NCBI RefSeq assembly: GCF_036010485.1 | Contig: NZ_CP108568.1 | Coordinates: forward strand, 124,001-188,000 | Direction: 5' to 3' | DNA: 64,000 nucleotides | DNA from: Streptomyces sp. NBC_01198 | GTDB lineage: Bacteria > Actinomycetota > Actinomycetes > Streptomycetales > Streptomycetaceae | Part shown: positions 9,357-18,453 of the stretch, piece by piece | Position numbering within the stretch: position 1 is the stretch's first letter | Layout: each line of letters starts with the position of its first letter | Made by a program: the position numbers and the translations under genes | The notes under the pieces: generated by a model | What the model saw: only the letters and a program-made list of their open reading frames with translations | What the model was told of the DNA's origin: nothing | Databases searched by the model: none

Positions 9357-12300
9357 CGACGTGCTCGAGCGCGTACACCCGCCCTCCCGCACCCACCAGC
9401 AACAGCCCGTCGCCGCTGGAGGCGACCGCGACGACCGGCCGGCCGAGATCGATCACGCCCAGCGTGCGGCGGCCTTCCAGGTCCCACACCCGCACCGTGC
9501 CGTCCACACCACCCGACACGGCCACCGGCCGGCCGGCCAGACGCGTCGTCAGCAGCGCGGTGACGGCGCCGCGATGTTGGCCCAGGGCGTGCTCGCCGAC
9601 CCGCACCTGCCCGTCGGGGTCGGCGTGCACGCTCACCAGGGCGCCGCCCACGAAGGACGTCCGCAGCTCGGGGCCGGCCGGCCGGCGGTCAGGCTCGGGC
9701 CACGGCAGCCGGTCGGCGTGGGCTCCGGAGGCGACGTCCCAGAGGCGGCAGCCCCGCGCCGAGCGCAGCAGCAGTACGGGGGCGCCGCCGAGCACGATCT
9801 CCTCCACGCCGACGACCGCGGCACCGTCGCCGGCCAGCGGCGGCCGTCGCGGACGGCCGGTGCGGGCGTCCACAGCGTGGCAGGCACCGTTGTCGTCGCC
9901 GTAGACCGCGACGGGTTCTCCCGCCACCGACACCAGACCGACGGCGGTCACCGGCAGCGCGGCGGGGCGGACGGGCGCGGCGCCCGCCGGGTCGGGACCC
10001 GCGAGGGCGACATGGGAGGCACCGTCCTGGCCGTAGTTCCGCAGCAGGCTCCGCGCGCCGAGGCTCCACAACGTCGTCGGGCCGTCACCGCCGACCAGGC
10101 AGTGCAGCTCCCCGTCGCGCGCGTCGATCAGGGCGAGGGACCGTACCGGGTCCCGGCCGACCTTGATGGCCTCCCCCACCTGCTTCAGGCCCGCCAGGTC
10201 CCACACCGTCACCGACCCGTCCTGGCAGCCGGCGACGACGACGCACCGGGAGTGCAGCTTCCCGAGGGCGACCGCGTTCACCGCGCCGTGGTCACCGCCC
10301 AGTGACCGCTTACGGGTGTGGATGCGCATGTCCCACACCGCCACCGCGCCGTTGGCGCACCCCGCCACGAGGACCAGCCGCCCCTCACAGTGGCCGACGG
10401 CAACCGAGAGCGCGGGGGCTGGAGTCGACCAGGAATGGGGCAGGGGTGTCTGGCTGCCGTCCTGATACCAGCTCTGCAGGCGTCCGCCGACGGTCGCGCA
10501 CGCCACCGCCACCACCTCGCGGTCCGCGACGGCGGCCAGCGCGCCCGGTGCCAGACCCGCGAGCCGCACCGCGGGGCCCATGAGCTCGCCGGTCGCCAGC
10601 TCGCGGACCGTCACCTCGCCGTCGCTGGTGCCGCTGACGACGAGCGGGCCGTCCGCGCGGTCGGCGACCGCGAGCGCCTTGACCGCGGCGCCCTGCCCCG
10701 GCCATCCGGCCACCGCCTCGGCGTGGTCGAGGACGGTCACCCCGCCCTGCCCGGTGCCGACCACCAGCACCGGCCGCCCGTCGAGCCTGCCCTGGGCCAG
10801 GGCACGCGCGGCAGCGGTGCCGTCGGTGCACGGCACCAGCCCCTGCCCCTCCCACACCCGCAACACCCCGCGGCGGGTCAACACCCCGACAACAGGTCCG
10901 GCACCACCCGCGTCGTCCGCGCCGCCCGCCCACAACGGCGCCCACGGCAGCGGCTCTTCACCAGGAAGTCGCGCGACCCTCCGGGCGAGATCGTCCCGAC
11001 CCTCCAGCGCCGCCGCCAGCCCCAGGCCCAACCGCCGGTCGGAGGTGGCGGCACCGTGCCAGCGCGTCACCACCCGGCGCAGCGACCCGTCGAGATGGGG
11101 CAGATAGGCCGACTCCGCCGCGCACAGCAGGTACCCCGGGTCGCCGAGGATCGCACCGGCACCGGCACCGGCACCGGCTGCAGCGACGCCCGCACCCGCG
11201 TCCGGTCCTGGGTCCCCGGCGTCCCTGCGGACGGGCTTCAACCCGAGTGCGTGGCCGAGGCTGTGGCGCAGGACGTACGGCTCGGCCGCCGGCCACTGCC
11301 GGTGCCCTGCGGGGCCGAGCCCGTCGAGCAGGGCCTGGAGGACCGGCTCGGCGTCCTTCTCCCGGCGCAGATGCTGGACGAGTTCGGTGTGGAAGAGCCG
11401 CTGGACGGTCACCGCGTCGTCGTCGACGGCGCGGCGCAGGTAGGTGTGCCCTGCCGCCAGGGCCTCCTGGACGTCGGCGAGCGAGGGTCCCGGCTCCGGG
11501 TGCAGGGCCGCGGCCACCCGCTGGATCACCGAAGCGGGCATGCCGTCGCCGCGGGCGTGCGCGAGAGCGGTCAGCACCGTCAGCAGCCACGGGTGGGCGG
11601 CAGGCCCCGCCAGGTCGAGATCGAGGATCTCCGGCAGCGTACGCGGCGCGGCGGCGCCCAGGCGCTCGGCCTCGTCGGCTCCGCGGTCCGGGTCGAAGGA
11701 CCCCAGAAAGTGACGCGTGTAGAGGCCGGCGACCAGGAACTCGCCCCACCCGTTGCCCCGGTGGGAAACCAGCGTCTCGGCGAGCGAACCCGCGAACGCT
11801 CCCGTCGTCTGATGCCGGCCCCGATATTCCGGCACGCCCAGCAGCAGCCCGCTCACGTACGCGTGCAGATCCCTCAGCAGGACCGCGGGCTCCACCGCGT
11901 CGAGATCGAAGCAGTGTCCTGCCTCGTGGGCGAGATCACGCAGCCCGCCGCTCTCCTCGTAGGGCCGGGTCGCGACCAGAATCCGCACCGTCCTGCCGTC
12001 CGCCGCGCGTATCACCCAGTCGCACACGGCCGCCACGTCGTCGGCCTCGTCGACCGCGTCGATCACCAGCGTGGCCGGCCCCGGCACGTCCGGCGCGTGC
12101 AGCGCGGCCAGCAGCCGGTCGGCGGACAGCTCGCCGAATCCGAGCTGGCGGCCCAGCTCCCCGGCGACGGCCTCCAGGCCGCGCCCGCCGGCGTGGGCCG
12201 CCGCCAGCCGGTCCACCGCGGGCGGGGACGCCGCGACGTCGTCCCACACCGCCCTGGTGGGCTCGCGCAGATCCCGGTGGGCGGCGCACACCAGCAGGCC

Positions 12301-13305
12301 CGCGAGCGCCGACTTGCCCGCGCCCGGACTGCCGGTGACCACGGACACCGGCGACGTGCCGTCGCCGGCGAGCCAGCGGGAGAGCCGACGCAGCTCATGG
12401 GCCCGGCCGGTGAACCCTCCGACGAGCCCGCCGGCCTCGTCCCGCAGTCCCTCGGATCCCGCCACCGAGTCGACGAAGTGCCGCAGATCCGAGCCGTGCT
12501 CCGCCCCGTCGAGGAAGGAGCTCAGCCTGCCGCCGGGAACTCCGGAGCCCGCCGACTCCTGCCGGCCGAAGGCGGGATTGCGGAACAGCGGCAGCACCAC
12601 CGCCTCGTCGGTGAGCTCGATCCGGCTCGCGGTGACGTACTGCCGGTAGACGCGATGGGCGTCGGCCAGTTTGAGGGTGGTGCGGCGAACCGCGTCAGCC
12701 ACGGTGCCCAGCGGGATGTAGGGCGCGCGGGACGTCACGTCGGTGCGCCGGGCGGCCAGATCGCCGAGGACCTCGGTGAGTGCCATGGTGAAGTGCCCGT
12801 TGAAGGCGTCCCTGTCGGGCTCGCAGGCGGCGATGACCCATCCGCGGCGGCCCGATCGGTCGTAACGCGACTGCCACGGCAGCTGGGTCACGGCGCCGGA
12901 CTCGCACAGGTCGAGCGTGAACAGGACCTCCGGCCGGTCCTTGACGTGCTGCAGCCCGGCGAGCCAGCCCCCGATCTCGGCGCCCTCGTGCGGCATCCCG
13001 TCGGCGCCGAGGGCGTACAGGGCGCCGTCCCTGCCGTGGCCGTGCGTGAGCAGGTGGACCAGCAGGACGCTGTCGCCGCCGGCCGCCTCCAGGGACTCCC
13101 GCACCAGGGCGCCGAGCCGCTTCGTGCTGAGTCCCGGCTCCGCGGCGACGGTGACCGAGAACCCGAAGCCGTCCTCCAGGACGGTCGCCAGATCCCTTAC
13201 GGCGTCGGCCGCGAAGTCCAACTCGGCCAGCGGCTCCTGGCCGTCCGGGTCGAATCCGGACACGCCGATCAGCAGCGCGCGCCGCTCCCCCGATCCCGGT
13301 GTCAC
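9337..13305 (-). CDS. Caspase-like / P-loop NTPase / WD40-repeat protein
   Basis: A 1322-residue three-part protein. Residues 1-240 form a caspase-like domain beginning ERRALLIGVSGFDPD, with His90 in THGHG and Cys134 in DLCESG. Residues about 295-640 hold a STAND-like ATPase: FTGRAHEL, Walker A GSPGAGKS (325-332), and Walker B-like TLVIDAVDEADD. The C-terminal half carries repeated WD40 blades ending in VWD or WDL (VAVWDMR, VTVWDLA, VRVWDLE). This is a sensor-switch-effector architecture: beta-propeller recognition, nucleotide-driven assembly, protease output. GTG 13305 overlaps the stop of the TPR gene (GTGA), which decides the start; the frame stays open to 14016 only as a shadow of that gene. 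Confidence 0.88.
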   Translation of the reverse strand: MTPGSGERRALLIGVSGFDPDGQEPLAELDFAADAVRDLATVLEDGFGFSVTVAAEPGLSTKRLGALVRESLEAAGGDSVLLVHLLTHGHGRDGALYALGADGMPHEGAEIGGWLAGLQHVKDRPEVLFTLDLCESGAVTQLPWQSRYDRSGRRGWVIAACEPDRDAFNGHFTMALTEVLGDLAARRTDVTSRAPYIPLGTVADAVRRTTLKLADAHRVYRQYVTASRIELTDEAVVLPLFRNPAFGRQESAGSGVPGGRLSSFLDGAEHGSDLRHFVDSVAGSEGLRDEAGGLVGGFTGRAHELRRLSRWLAGDGTSPVSVVTGSPGAGKSALAGLLVCAAHRDLREPTRAVWDDVAASPPAVDRLAAAHAGGRGLEAVAGELGRQLGFGELSADRLLAALHAPDVPGPATLVIDAVDEADDVAAVCDWVIRAADGRTVRILVATRPYEESGGLRDLAHEAGHCFDLDAVEPAVLLRDLHAYVSGLLLGVPEYRGRHQTTGAFAGSLAETLVSHRGNGWGEFLVAGLYTRHFLGSFDPDRGADEAERLGAAAPRTLPEILDLDLAGPAAHPWLLTVLTALAHARGDGMPASVIQRVAAALHPEPGPSLADVQEALAAGHTYLRRAVDDDAVTVQRLFHTELVQHLRREKDAEPVLQALLDGLGPAGHRQWPAAEPYVLRHSLGHALGLKPVRRDAGDPGPDAGAGVAAAGAGAGAGAILGDPGYLLCAAESAYLPHLDGSLRRVVTRWHGAATSDRRLGLGLAAALEGRDDLARRVARLPGEEPLPWAPLWAGGADDAGGAGPVVGVLTRRGVLRVWEGQGLVPCTDGTAAARALAQGRLDGRPVLVVGTGQGGVTVLDHAEAVAGWPGQGAAVKALAVADRADGPLVVSGTSDGEVTVRELATGELMGPAVRLAGLAPGALAAVADREVVAVACATVGGRLQSWYQDGSQTPLPHSWSTPAPALSVAVGHCEGRLVLVAGCANGAVAVWDMRIHTRKRSLGGDHGAVNAVALGKLHSRCVVVAGCQDGSVTVWDLAGLKQVGEAIKVGRDPVRSLALIDARDGELHCLVGGDGPTTLWSLGARSLLRNYGQDGASHVALAGPDPAGAAPVRPAALPVTAVGLVSVAGEPVAVYGDDNGACHAVDARTGRPRRPPLAGDGAAVVGVEEIVLGGAPVLLLRSARGCRLWDVASGAHADRLPWPEPDRRPAGPELRTSFVGGALVSVHADPDGQVRVGEHALGQHRGAVTALLTTRLAGRPVAVSGGVDGTVRVWDLEGRRTLGVIDLGRPVVAVASSGDGLLLVGAGGRVYALEHVARRSPA

Positions 13306-14276
13306 ACGCGTGTCTCCGCGAGCCGGCCGAGCATCCGCCGTGCCCGCTCGATGTGTTCCGGCGGCAACGGGTCCGCCGCGCCGAGCGCGGCACGCAGCGC
13401 GGCGCGGGCCCGGACCGTGTCGCCCGCGCGCAACCGCACCGCGGCGATCCGCAGGTGCGTGCGCGCCCGTTGCGGGGCGAGCAGCAGCGCGGCCCGCAAC
13501 TCGGCCTCCGCCTCGGGGGTCCGGCCGATCGCGGCGAGGGACAGCCCGCGCGCGGATCTCAGGTCCGCGCGGAACTCCGGCTGATCCGGCTCGCGACCGG
13601 TCAGCCGGTCCAGATCCGCCAAGGCCGGTCGCGGACGGTCGAGATCGGCCTGAATCTGTCCCCGCGCCAGGAGTGCCGACGCCTTCTCGGGCGCGCTGCT
13701 CAGTGCGCGGGAGAGGTAGGTGAGGGCGTTGGCCTCGTGGCCCGCGTACCAGAGGGCGTAGCCCAGGCCTTCGAGCATCACCGGGTCGTCGGGCAGCAGG
13801 GCCAGCCCTTCGTGCTGCACGGCGGCGGATTCCTCGTAGTCGCCGGTGGTGAAGCGCACTTCGGCGAGGGCGTGGTAGAGACGGGCGGTCGACGTCAGAT
13901 CGCCGACGATGTTGAACAGCGACAGGGCCTGCCGGTAGAGCTTCACGGCGGCGGCGGGGTCGCCGGCAGTCCGGGCCAGGGAGCCCTGCACGGCCAGGGC
14001 GTCCGCCTCTCCCCATTCGTCACGGGCGGCGTGGTAGGCCGTGACGGCGGCTCGGATGAAATGCCCGGCCGCGTCGAAATCACCGGCGCCATAAGCGCTT
14101 TCCGCGGACATTCGCAGTTCGTCGGGGGTGCGGGGGTGATCGGCGGCTTCGCCGACCGGGGACGGTGCCGGTTCCCGATAGGGCACCGACAATCCGTACC
14201 AGGGTGCAAGGTTGTTCCGCTTCGGGGCTGTGATGCCGCGGCTCTTCACGAGCGAATGCGCGGGCGCCTCACTCAT
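13302..14276 (-). CDS. TPR-repeat protein coupled to the caspase-NTPase-WD40 gene
   Basis: A 324-residue protein made mostly of tetratricopeptide repeats, for example YGAGDFDAAGHFIRAAVTAY, AGDPAAAVKLYRQALSLF and TGDYEESAAVQHEGLALLP. Such helical solenoids bind partner proteins. The start at ATG 14276 has GGGAGG about 7 bases upstream; a GTG at 14351 would add 25 unlike residues. The gene ends inside the start of the caspase-NTPase-WD40 gene, so the products are probably made in fixed ratio and may interact. It probably acts as an adaptor or regulator of the protease. Confidence 0.83.
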   Translation of the reverse strand: MSEAPAHSLVKSRGITAPKRNNLAPWYGLSVPYREPAPSPVGEAADHPRTPDELRMSAESAYGAGDFDAAGHFIRAAVTAYHAARDEWGEADALAVQGSLARTAGDPAAAVKLYRQALSLFNIVGDLTSTARLYHALAEVRFTTGDYEESAAVQHEGLALLPDDPVMLEGLGYALWYAGHEANALTYLSRALSSAPEKASALLARGQIQADLDRPRPALADLDRLTGREPDQPEFRADLRSARGLSLAAIGRTPEAEAELRAALLLAPQRARTHLRIAAVRLRAGDTVRARAALRAALGAADPLPPEHIERARRMLGRLAETRV

Positions 14277-14761
14277 GGCCGCCTCCCACCAGGTGGCCGG
14301 CCGAATGGCGGGATCTCCCCCGACCAGGCGTCCAACGGATTCCCCGGACACCAGTGTTCTTCCCGGTCGCTCGGCCTGTCAATCACGGCGACGGCCCCCG
14401 CGCCTCGTCGAGCCACCAGTCTCAGCCACCCTCGCCTCTGTACCCGGACGTCCGGCAATGGCCCCTGGGGGCCTGCCCGGGCGGGCCGGAAAACCGCCGC
14501 GAGGCGGTGCACAACATACCGGTCGGTCGGACGCGGGGAGCGGAGTTCACACAAAACGAATCACGTTCCTCTGGTAACACCTGAACGTGTGAAGGCCCGC
14601 GGCACGGTCATCGAGTGAACTTCCGACCGGCGTCGCAGCCCACCCGCTTCCACCCGAATCACGCCGTACCCTACAGATAAGCCGTGGCGGCATGCGGATT
14701 CCGCATTCGCCGGCCGAACGTCCGGCACGCGCACCGTGGGTACGACAAGGGAGTTGACCTC
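14277..14761. promoter_or_regulatory. 485-base divergent intergenic region with nested inverted repeats
   Basis: This region separates the minus-strand TPR gene from the plus-strand Fxs-type NB-ARC/TPR gene and I see no convincing gene in it. Two overlapping inverted repeats stand out: TTCACAC (14546-14552) with GTGTGAA (14587-14593), and CACGTTC (14562-14568) with GAACGTG (14583-14589). They are AT-richer than the surroundings and could be operators for a dimeric regulator controlling both sides. No regulator gene is adjacent, so the cognate protein is unknown. Confidence 0.45.
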
Positions 14762-17329
14762 GTGGAGGACTTCACGCGCATTCTGATCTTCGGCGAGGAG
14801 ATCCCGGCGAGGAATTCGCACTTCACCGGTCGGGACGAGGAGCTGGAGACGCTGCGGCAGCGGCTTGCGGCCGAGTCGGAGAAGACCCCCGGGCGGCCGC
14901 CCCAGGTTGTCTACGGTCTCGGCGGGGTGGGCAAGACCGAGATCGCCGCGGAGTTCGCCCACCGCCACGCCCAGGACTACGACATCATCTGGTGGATACG
15001 TTCAGAAGATGAAGACCGCGTCCAGGACGCCTTCGTCAAACTGGGCAGGCGACTCGATCTGCCGCACGCGGACGACTACCCGCCCGACAAGTTCGTCCCG
15101 ACGGTGATCGACGCGCTGCACCACGGACCGTTCGAACGGTGGCTGCTCATCTTCGACAGCGCCACCGAGCCCGCCGTCGTCAAGCGCTATCTCCCCCCGG
15201 GCCGGCGGTACGGCCATGTGATCATCACCTCCCGCGAGCAGCACTGGCGGATCCACACCAAGGCCGAGGGGATCGAGGTCACCCCGTTCTCGCTGGAGGA
15301 GGCCGCCGAATTCCTCGGCAAGCGCGTCCCCGACCTGGCACAGCGCACCGAACAGGGTGCTCCGCTTGACCCCGCCGACCGGCGCAGCCGCCACGACGAC
15401 GCCGTGCGTCTGGCGACCGCGCTGGGGAAACTGCCGATCGCCGTGGAGCACGCCGCCGCCTACCTGGCCGAGACGGGGATCGCCGTCGAGCGCTACCTCG
15501 CGATGTTCAGGGAGAACGCCCACACCCTGTTCAGCCAGGAGGTCGACATGGACTACCCGCACACGGTGGCGGCCACCTGGAGCGTGTCCAGCCGCCATCT
15601 GGGGTCCGACGCCGTCGAGTTGTTCCATCTCTTCGCGTTCTTCTCGCCGGAGCCGATGGCCGAGGAGCTGTTCCTCAGCGGTGGCGGCAAGGTGGCGGCG
15701 CCGGCCGCCCTGGCCGCGGTGCTGTGCGACGCCAGCCGCTTCCGTACGGCGTTGCGGCGCCTGCACCGCTACTCGCTGGTGAAGGCCGATGGCAAGCACG
15801 ACGTCATCACCGTGCACCGTGTGGTGCAGCACGTCACCCGCGGCCAGTTGGAGATCGAGCGGTTCCAGGACTGCGAGGAGTACCGCGCGGCCGTCCACGC
15901 GCTGCTGGCGTCCACCAACCCGCACAATCCCGACCGGGAGAGCAACGACGACCAGTACGACCTCTCGCTCCAGCACCTCAGGCCGGCCGGGGCGCTGGAG
16001 ACCGACAATCCGGAGCTGCGGCAGCTGGTCATCGACCAGGTCCGGCGGCTGCACCTGAGGGGCCGCCACAAGGAGTCCCTGCGGCTCGGTGAGGAGGCCC
16101 TGGCGTTGTGGCGCGCCAAGCTGGGGCCCGACAACGAGCAGGTCCTGCACCTGTGCGTCGAGGTGGGGATCGCCATGCGGCCGTCGGGGCGCTTCCCCGA
16201 GGCCCACGAGCTGAACCAGGAGACCCTGGAGCGGCTGACCAGGGCGGTCGGCGACGACCATGAGACCACCCTCATCTGCGCCAACAGCTACGGCGGTGAC
16301 CTGCGCACCCTCGGCAGGTACACCGAAGCCCTGGAACTCGACCTCAAACTTCTCCCGTTGTTCGAGCGCGTCTTCCTGCCCGACCACCCGCGGACCCTCA
16401 ACGTGCGCAACAACCTCGGCGCCGACTACCGGCGGCTCGGCAGATTCCCCGAAGCGCTGGAGCAGGACCAGCTCACCTACGACGCGCGCGAGCGCTCCCT
16501 CGGTCCCACCGACCTGCGCACCCTGAGGTCGAAGAACGCGCTCTCGACGGACCTGCGGGCCTGCGGGAAGTACGACCTGTCGCTGGATGTGGCCAGGGAC
16601 GTCGTCAAGGCCCTCGCCCTGCGGTCCGGGCCCGAGACCGTCGACGCCCTCAACGCGCAGAAGTGCTTCGCCGTCGCACTGCGCAAGGCGGGGCAGTACG
16701 ACGAGGCGCTGCTGCAGAGCGAGCGAGCCGTGCAGCGCTACGCCGACTTCCTCGGCGACCAGCACCGCTACCACCTCAGGGCGGTGATCAACAGGATCAA
16801 CGACCTCCGCGTCACCGACCGGCTGCGGGAGGCCGAAGAACTGGCCCGCGGGGCGCTGCGGCGCTGCGCCGACCTCGACATCCCGAAGGGCGACATGACC
16901 TGGGCCGCGTCGGTCAACCTGGCCGTGGTGCTCCGATCCCGCAACCGGCCGGAAGAGGCCTACGCGCTGGACGACACGGCGGTCGGCGCGATGACGGAGC
17001 TCTTCGGCCCGGAGCACCCGCTGACCCTGCAGGCCACCGCCAACCTCGCCAGCGACCTCGCGGCGGTCGGGGACACCACGGCGGCACGCGAGCTGGGCGA
17101 GCGCTGCTACGAGGCGAGCTGCCGGGTCCTCGGCGCGGACCACCCCGACGCCCTCGCCGTGGGCGCCAACCTCAGCCTCGACCGGCGGGCCGCTGGCGAC
17201 GCGGCGGCAGCCGAGGAACTGCGGAACGAGGTCGTGCTGCGGTTCGAGCAGGTGCTGTCCCCGCAGCATCCCGTGGCCAGGATCGTGCAGCAGCGCGGGA
17301 GGGTCAGCCTCGACATCGAACCCTACTGA
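14762..17329 (+). CDS. fxsT: FxSxx-COOH system NB-ARC/tetratricopeptide protein (FxsT-like)
   Basis: An 855-residue STAND ATPase. After an IPARNSHFTGRDEEL entry motif comes the Walker A GLGGVGKT (52-59), IIWWIRSE, a Walker B-like LLIFDSA and the sensor IITSREQHW, all typical of NB-ARC. TPR repeats of the kinesin-light-chain style (FGPEHPLTLQATANLA, LGADHPDALAVGANLS) fill the C-terminal half. This matches the tetratricopeptide protein that accompanies FxSxx-COOH peptides in Streptomyces. GTG 14762 is chosen because AAGGGA at 14747-14752 is correctly spaced. The 3' end overlaps the convergent radical SAM gene by 7 bases (17323-17329). Its role is unproven; a sensor or switch for the modified peptide is plausible. 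Confidence 0.85.
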   Translation: MEDFTRILIFGEEIPARNSHFTGRDEELETLRQRLAAESEKTPGRPPQVVYGLGGVGKTEIAAEFAHRHAQDYDIIWWIRSEDEDRVQDAFVKLGRRLDLPHADDYPPDKFVPTVIDALHHGPFERWLLIFDSATEPAVVKRYLPPGRRYGHVIITSREQHWRIHTKAEGIEVTPFSLEEAAEFLGKRVPDLAQRTEQGAPLDPADRRSRHDDAVRLATALGKLPIAVEHAAAYLAETGIAVERYLAMFRENAHTLFSQEVDMDYPHTVAATWSVSSRHLGSDAVELFHLFAFFSPEPMAEELFLSGGGKVAAPAALAAVLCDASRFRTALRRLHRYSLVKADGKHDVITVHRVVQHVTRGQLEIERFQDCEEYRAAVHALLASTNPHNPDRESNDDQYDLSLQHLRPAGALETDNPELRQLVIDQVRRLHLRGRHKESLRLGEEALALWRAKLGPDNEQVLHLCVEVGIAMRPSGRFPEAHELNQETLERLTRAVGDDHETTLICANSYGGDLRTLGRYTEALELDLKLLPLFERVFLPDHPRTLNVRNNLGADYRRLGRFPEALEQDQLTYDARERSLGPTDLRTLRSKNALSTDLRACGKYDLSLDVARDVVKALALRSGPETVDALNAQKCFAVALRKAGQYDEALLQSERAVQRYADFLGDQHRYHLRAVINRINDLRVTDRLREAEELARGALRRCADLDIPKGDMTWAASVNLAVVLRSRNRPEEAYALDDTAVGAMTELFGPEHPLTLQATANLASDLAAVGDTTAARELGERCYEASCRVLGADHPDALAVGANLSLDRRAAGDAAAAEELRNEVVLRFEQVLSPQHPVARIVQQRGRVSLDIEPY

Positions 17330-18453
17330 GCCGCGGCGGGCAGATCGGCCCTCACCCGGTCGCGGATCACCGTGATCATCCGCAGCAGGTCGGGGCAGTA
17401 CACCGACGGGTTCGCGAAGCCGGTGGCCTGGTCGTAGCGGTGGGTGAACAGCCCGCCGCCGCACGTCCGTACGACCGGGCAGCTCCTGCAGAGCTCGCAG
17501 AGGGAGTCCAGGCCGCCCTGCCTGAGCCGGGTGAGCGGATGCGCGAGCGCGGCGTCGAAGGGCGAGTCCGCCACGTTCAGGCCGAGATCGGCGGCGCCGG
17601 AACCGGCCAGGGTGAGCGAGTCGAGCTGCTTGACGGCCCCGTCGGTGTCCACCACGACCACGGTCGAGGGGCGCAGCCCGAGGCCCTCGACGGCCGGTGT
17701 CCCCCCCAGCACCGACTGGACGATCTCGCTGAACAGCCGCACCCGGGTCTCCCCCTTCGCGTACCAGCGGTCGAAGACCGCCAGCAGCCAGTCCGCGTAG
17801 GGGGTGCCCGCCGTCTCCGCGCCCCGGGCCGGCGGCGGATGCGACCAGGTGCCGTGCGGCAGCAGGAAGTCGACGGCGGGCGGCGCGTACGCCAGCAGCG
17901 CCTCGTACGTGGCGAGGGGCGGGTGGTCGAGATCCACCGTGCACAGAATCCCGCCGAAGGCGCCGCGGTAGCGATCCTTCTCCAGGAGCCGAAGCGCGCG
18001 CTCCACGTGCTGGTGGCTGCCGCGCCCGTCGGCGAACTTGCGGTGGTGGTCGGTCGCCCGGGCGCCCCCGTCCAGGCTGACCCCGATCCGGACGCCCAGC
18101 CCGGCCAGCGCCGCCAGCCGCTCCTCGGTGAGCAGGACGCCGTTGGTCTGCATGCTGACGTCCACCCGGGCGGGCACGACCGCCCGCAGCCGGTGGACGA
18201 GCTCGGTGAGGAAGTCCGTTCCCGCGAGCAGCGGTTCACCGCCGTGCAGGATCACCGCGAGCGACGGCAGCCGGTGGGTCCCGGCGTGCTCGGCGATCCG
18301 CTCGACCGTACGGTCCACCGTGACCGCGCTCATCCGGAGCGGCTGGTCCCGCCACGACTGGTCGGCCGTCTCGTAGACGTAGCAGTAGTCGCAGGCCAGA
18401 TTGCAGCGGCTGTGCACCTTCAGGACGAACTGGCGGAACGGGACGGCGGTCAT
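17323..18453 (-). CDS. fxsB: FxsB-family radical SAM/SPASM peptide maturase
   Basis: A 376-residue radical SAM enzyme. The 4Fe-4S motif CxxxCxxC is at Cys17, Cys21 and Cys24 (RCNLACDYCYVYE). The SAM-binding GGEP-like motif is LHGGEPLL. A C-terminal SPASM-type cysteine cluster (CELCRSCPVVRTCGGGL, then NPSVYCPDL) would hold auxiliary clusters. FxsB enzymes modify FxSxx-COOH precursors and belong to the group that makes three-residue cyclophanes between an aromatic ring and a beta-carbon. The ATG at 18453 has GGGAGG upstream and overlaps the HExxH gene stop (ATGA), so the two are coupled. Precursor and second modifying enzyme lie directly upstream, which strongly supports the call. Confidence 0.9.
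   Translation of the reverse strand: MTAVPFRQFVLKVHSRCNLACDYCYVYETADQSWRDQPLRMSAVTVDRTVERIAEHAGTHRLPSLAVILHGGEPLLAGTDFLTELVHRLRAVVPARVDVSMQTNGVLLTEERLAALAGLGVRIGVSLDGGARATDHHRKFADGRGSHQHVERALRLLEKDRYRGAFGGILCTVDLDHPPLATYEALLAYAPPAVDFLLPHGTWSHPPPARGAETAGTPYADWLLAVFDRWYAKGETRVRLFSEIVQSVLGGTPAVEGLGLRPSTVVVVDTDGAVKQLDSLTLAGSGAADLGLNVADSPFDAALAHPLTRLRQGGLDSLCELCRSCPVVRTCGGGLFTHRYDQATGFANPSVYCPDLLRMITVIRDRVRADLPAAAQ

Noticed and set aside
15002..17944. Long minus-strand open frame of about 980 codons across the FxsT-like gene
   Set aside because: It is antisense to a clear NB-ARC/TPR gene and to part of fxsB in another frame, with low-complexity composition and no recognisable domain.
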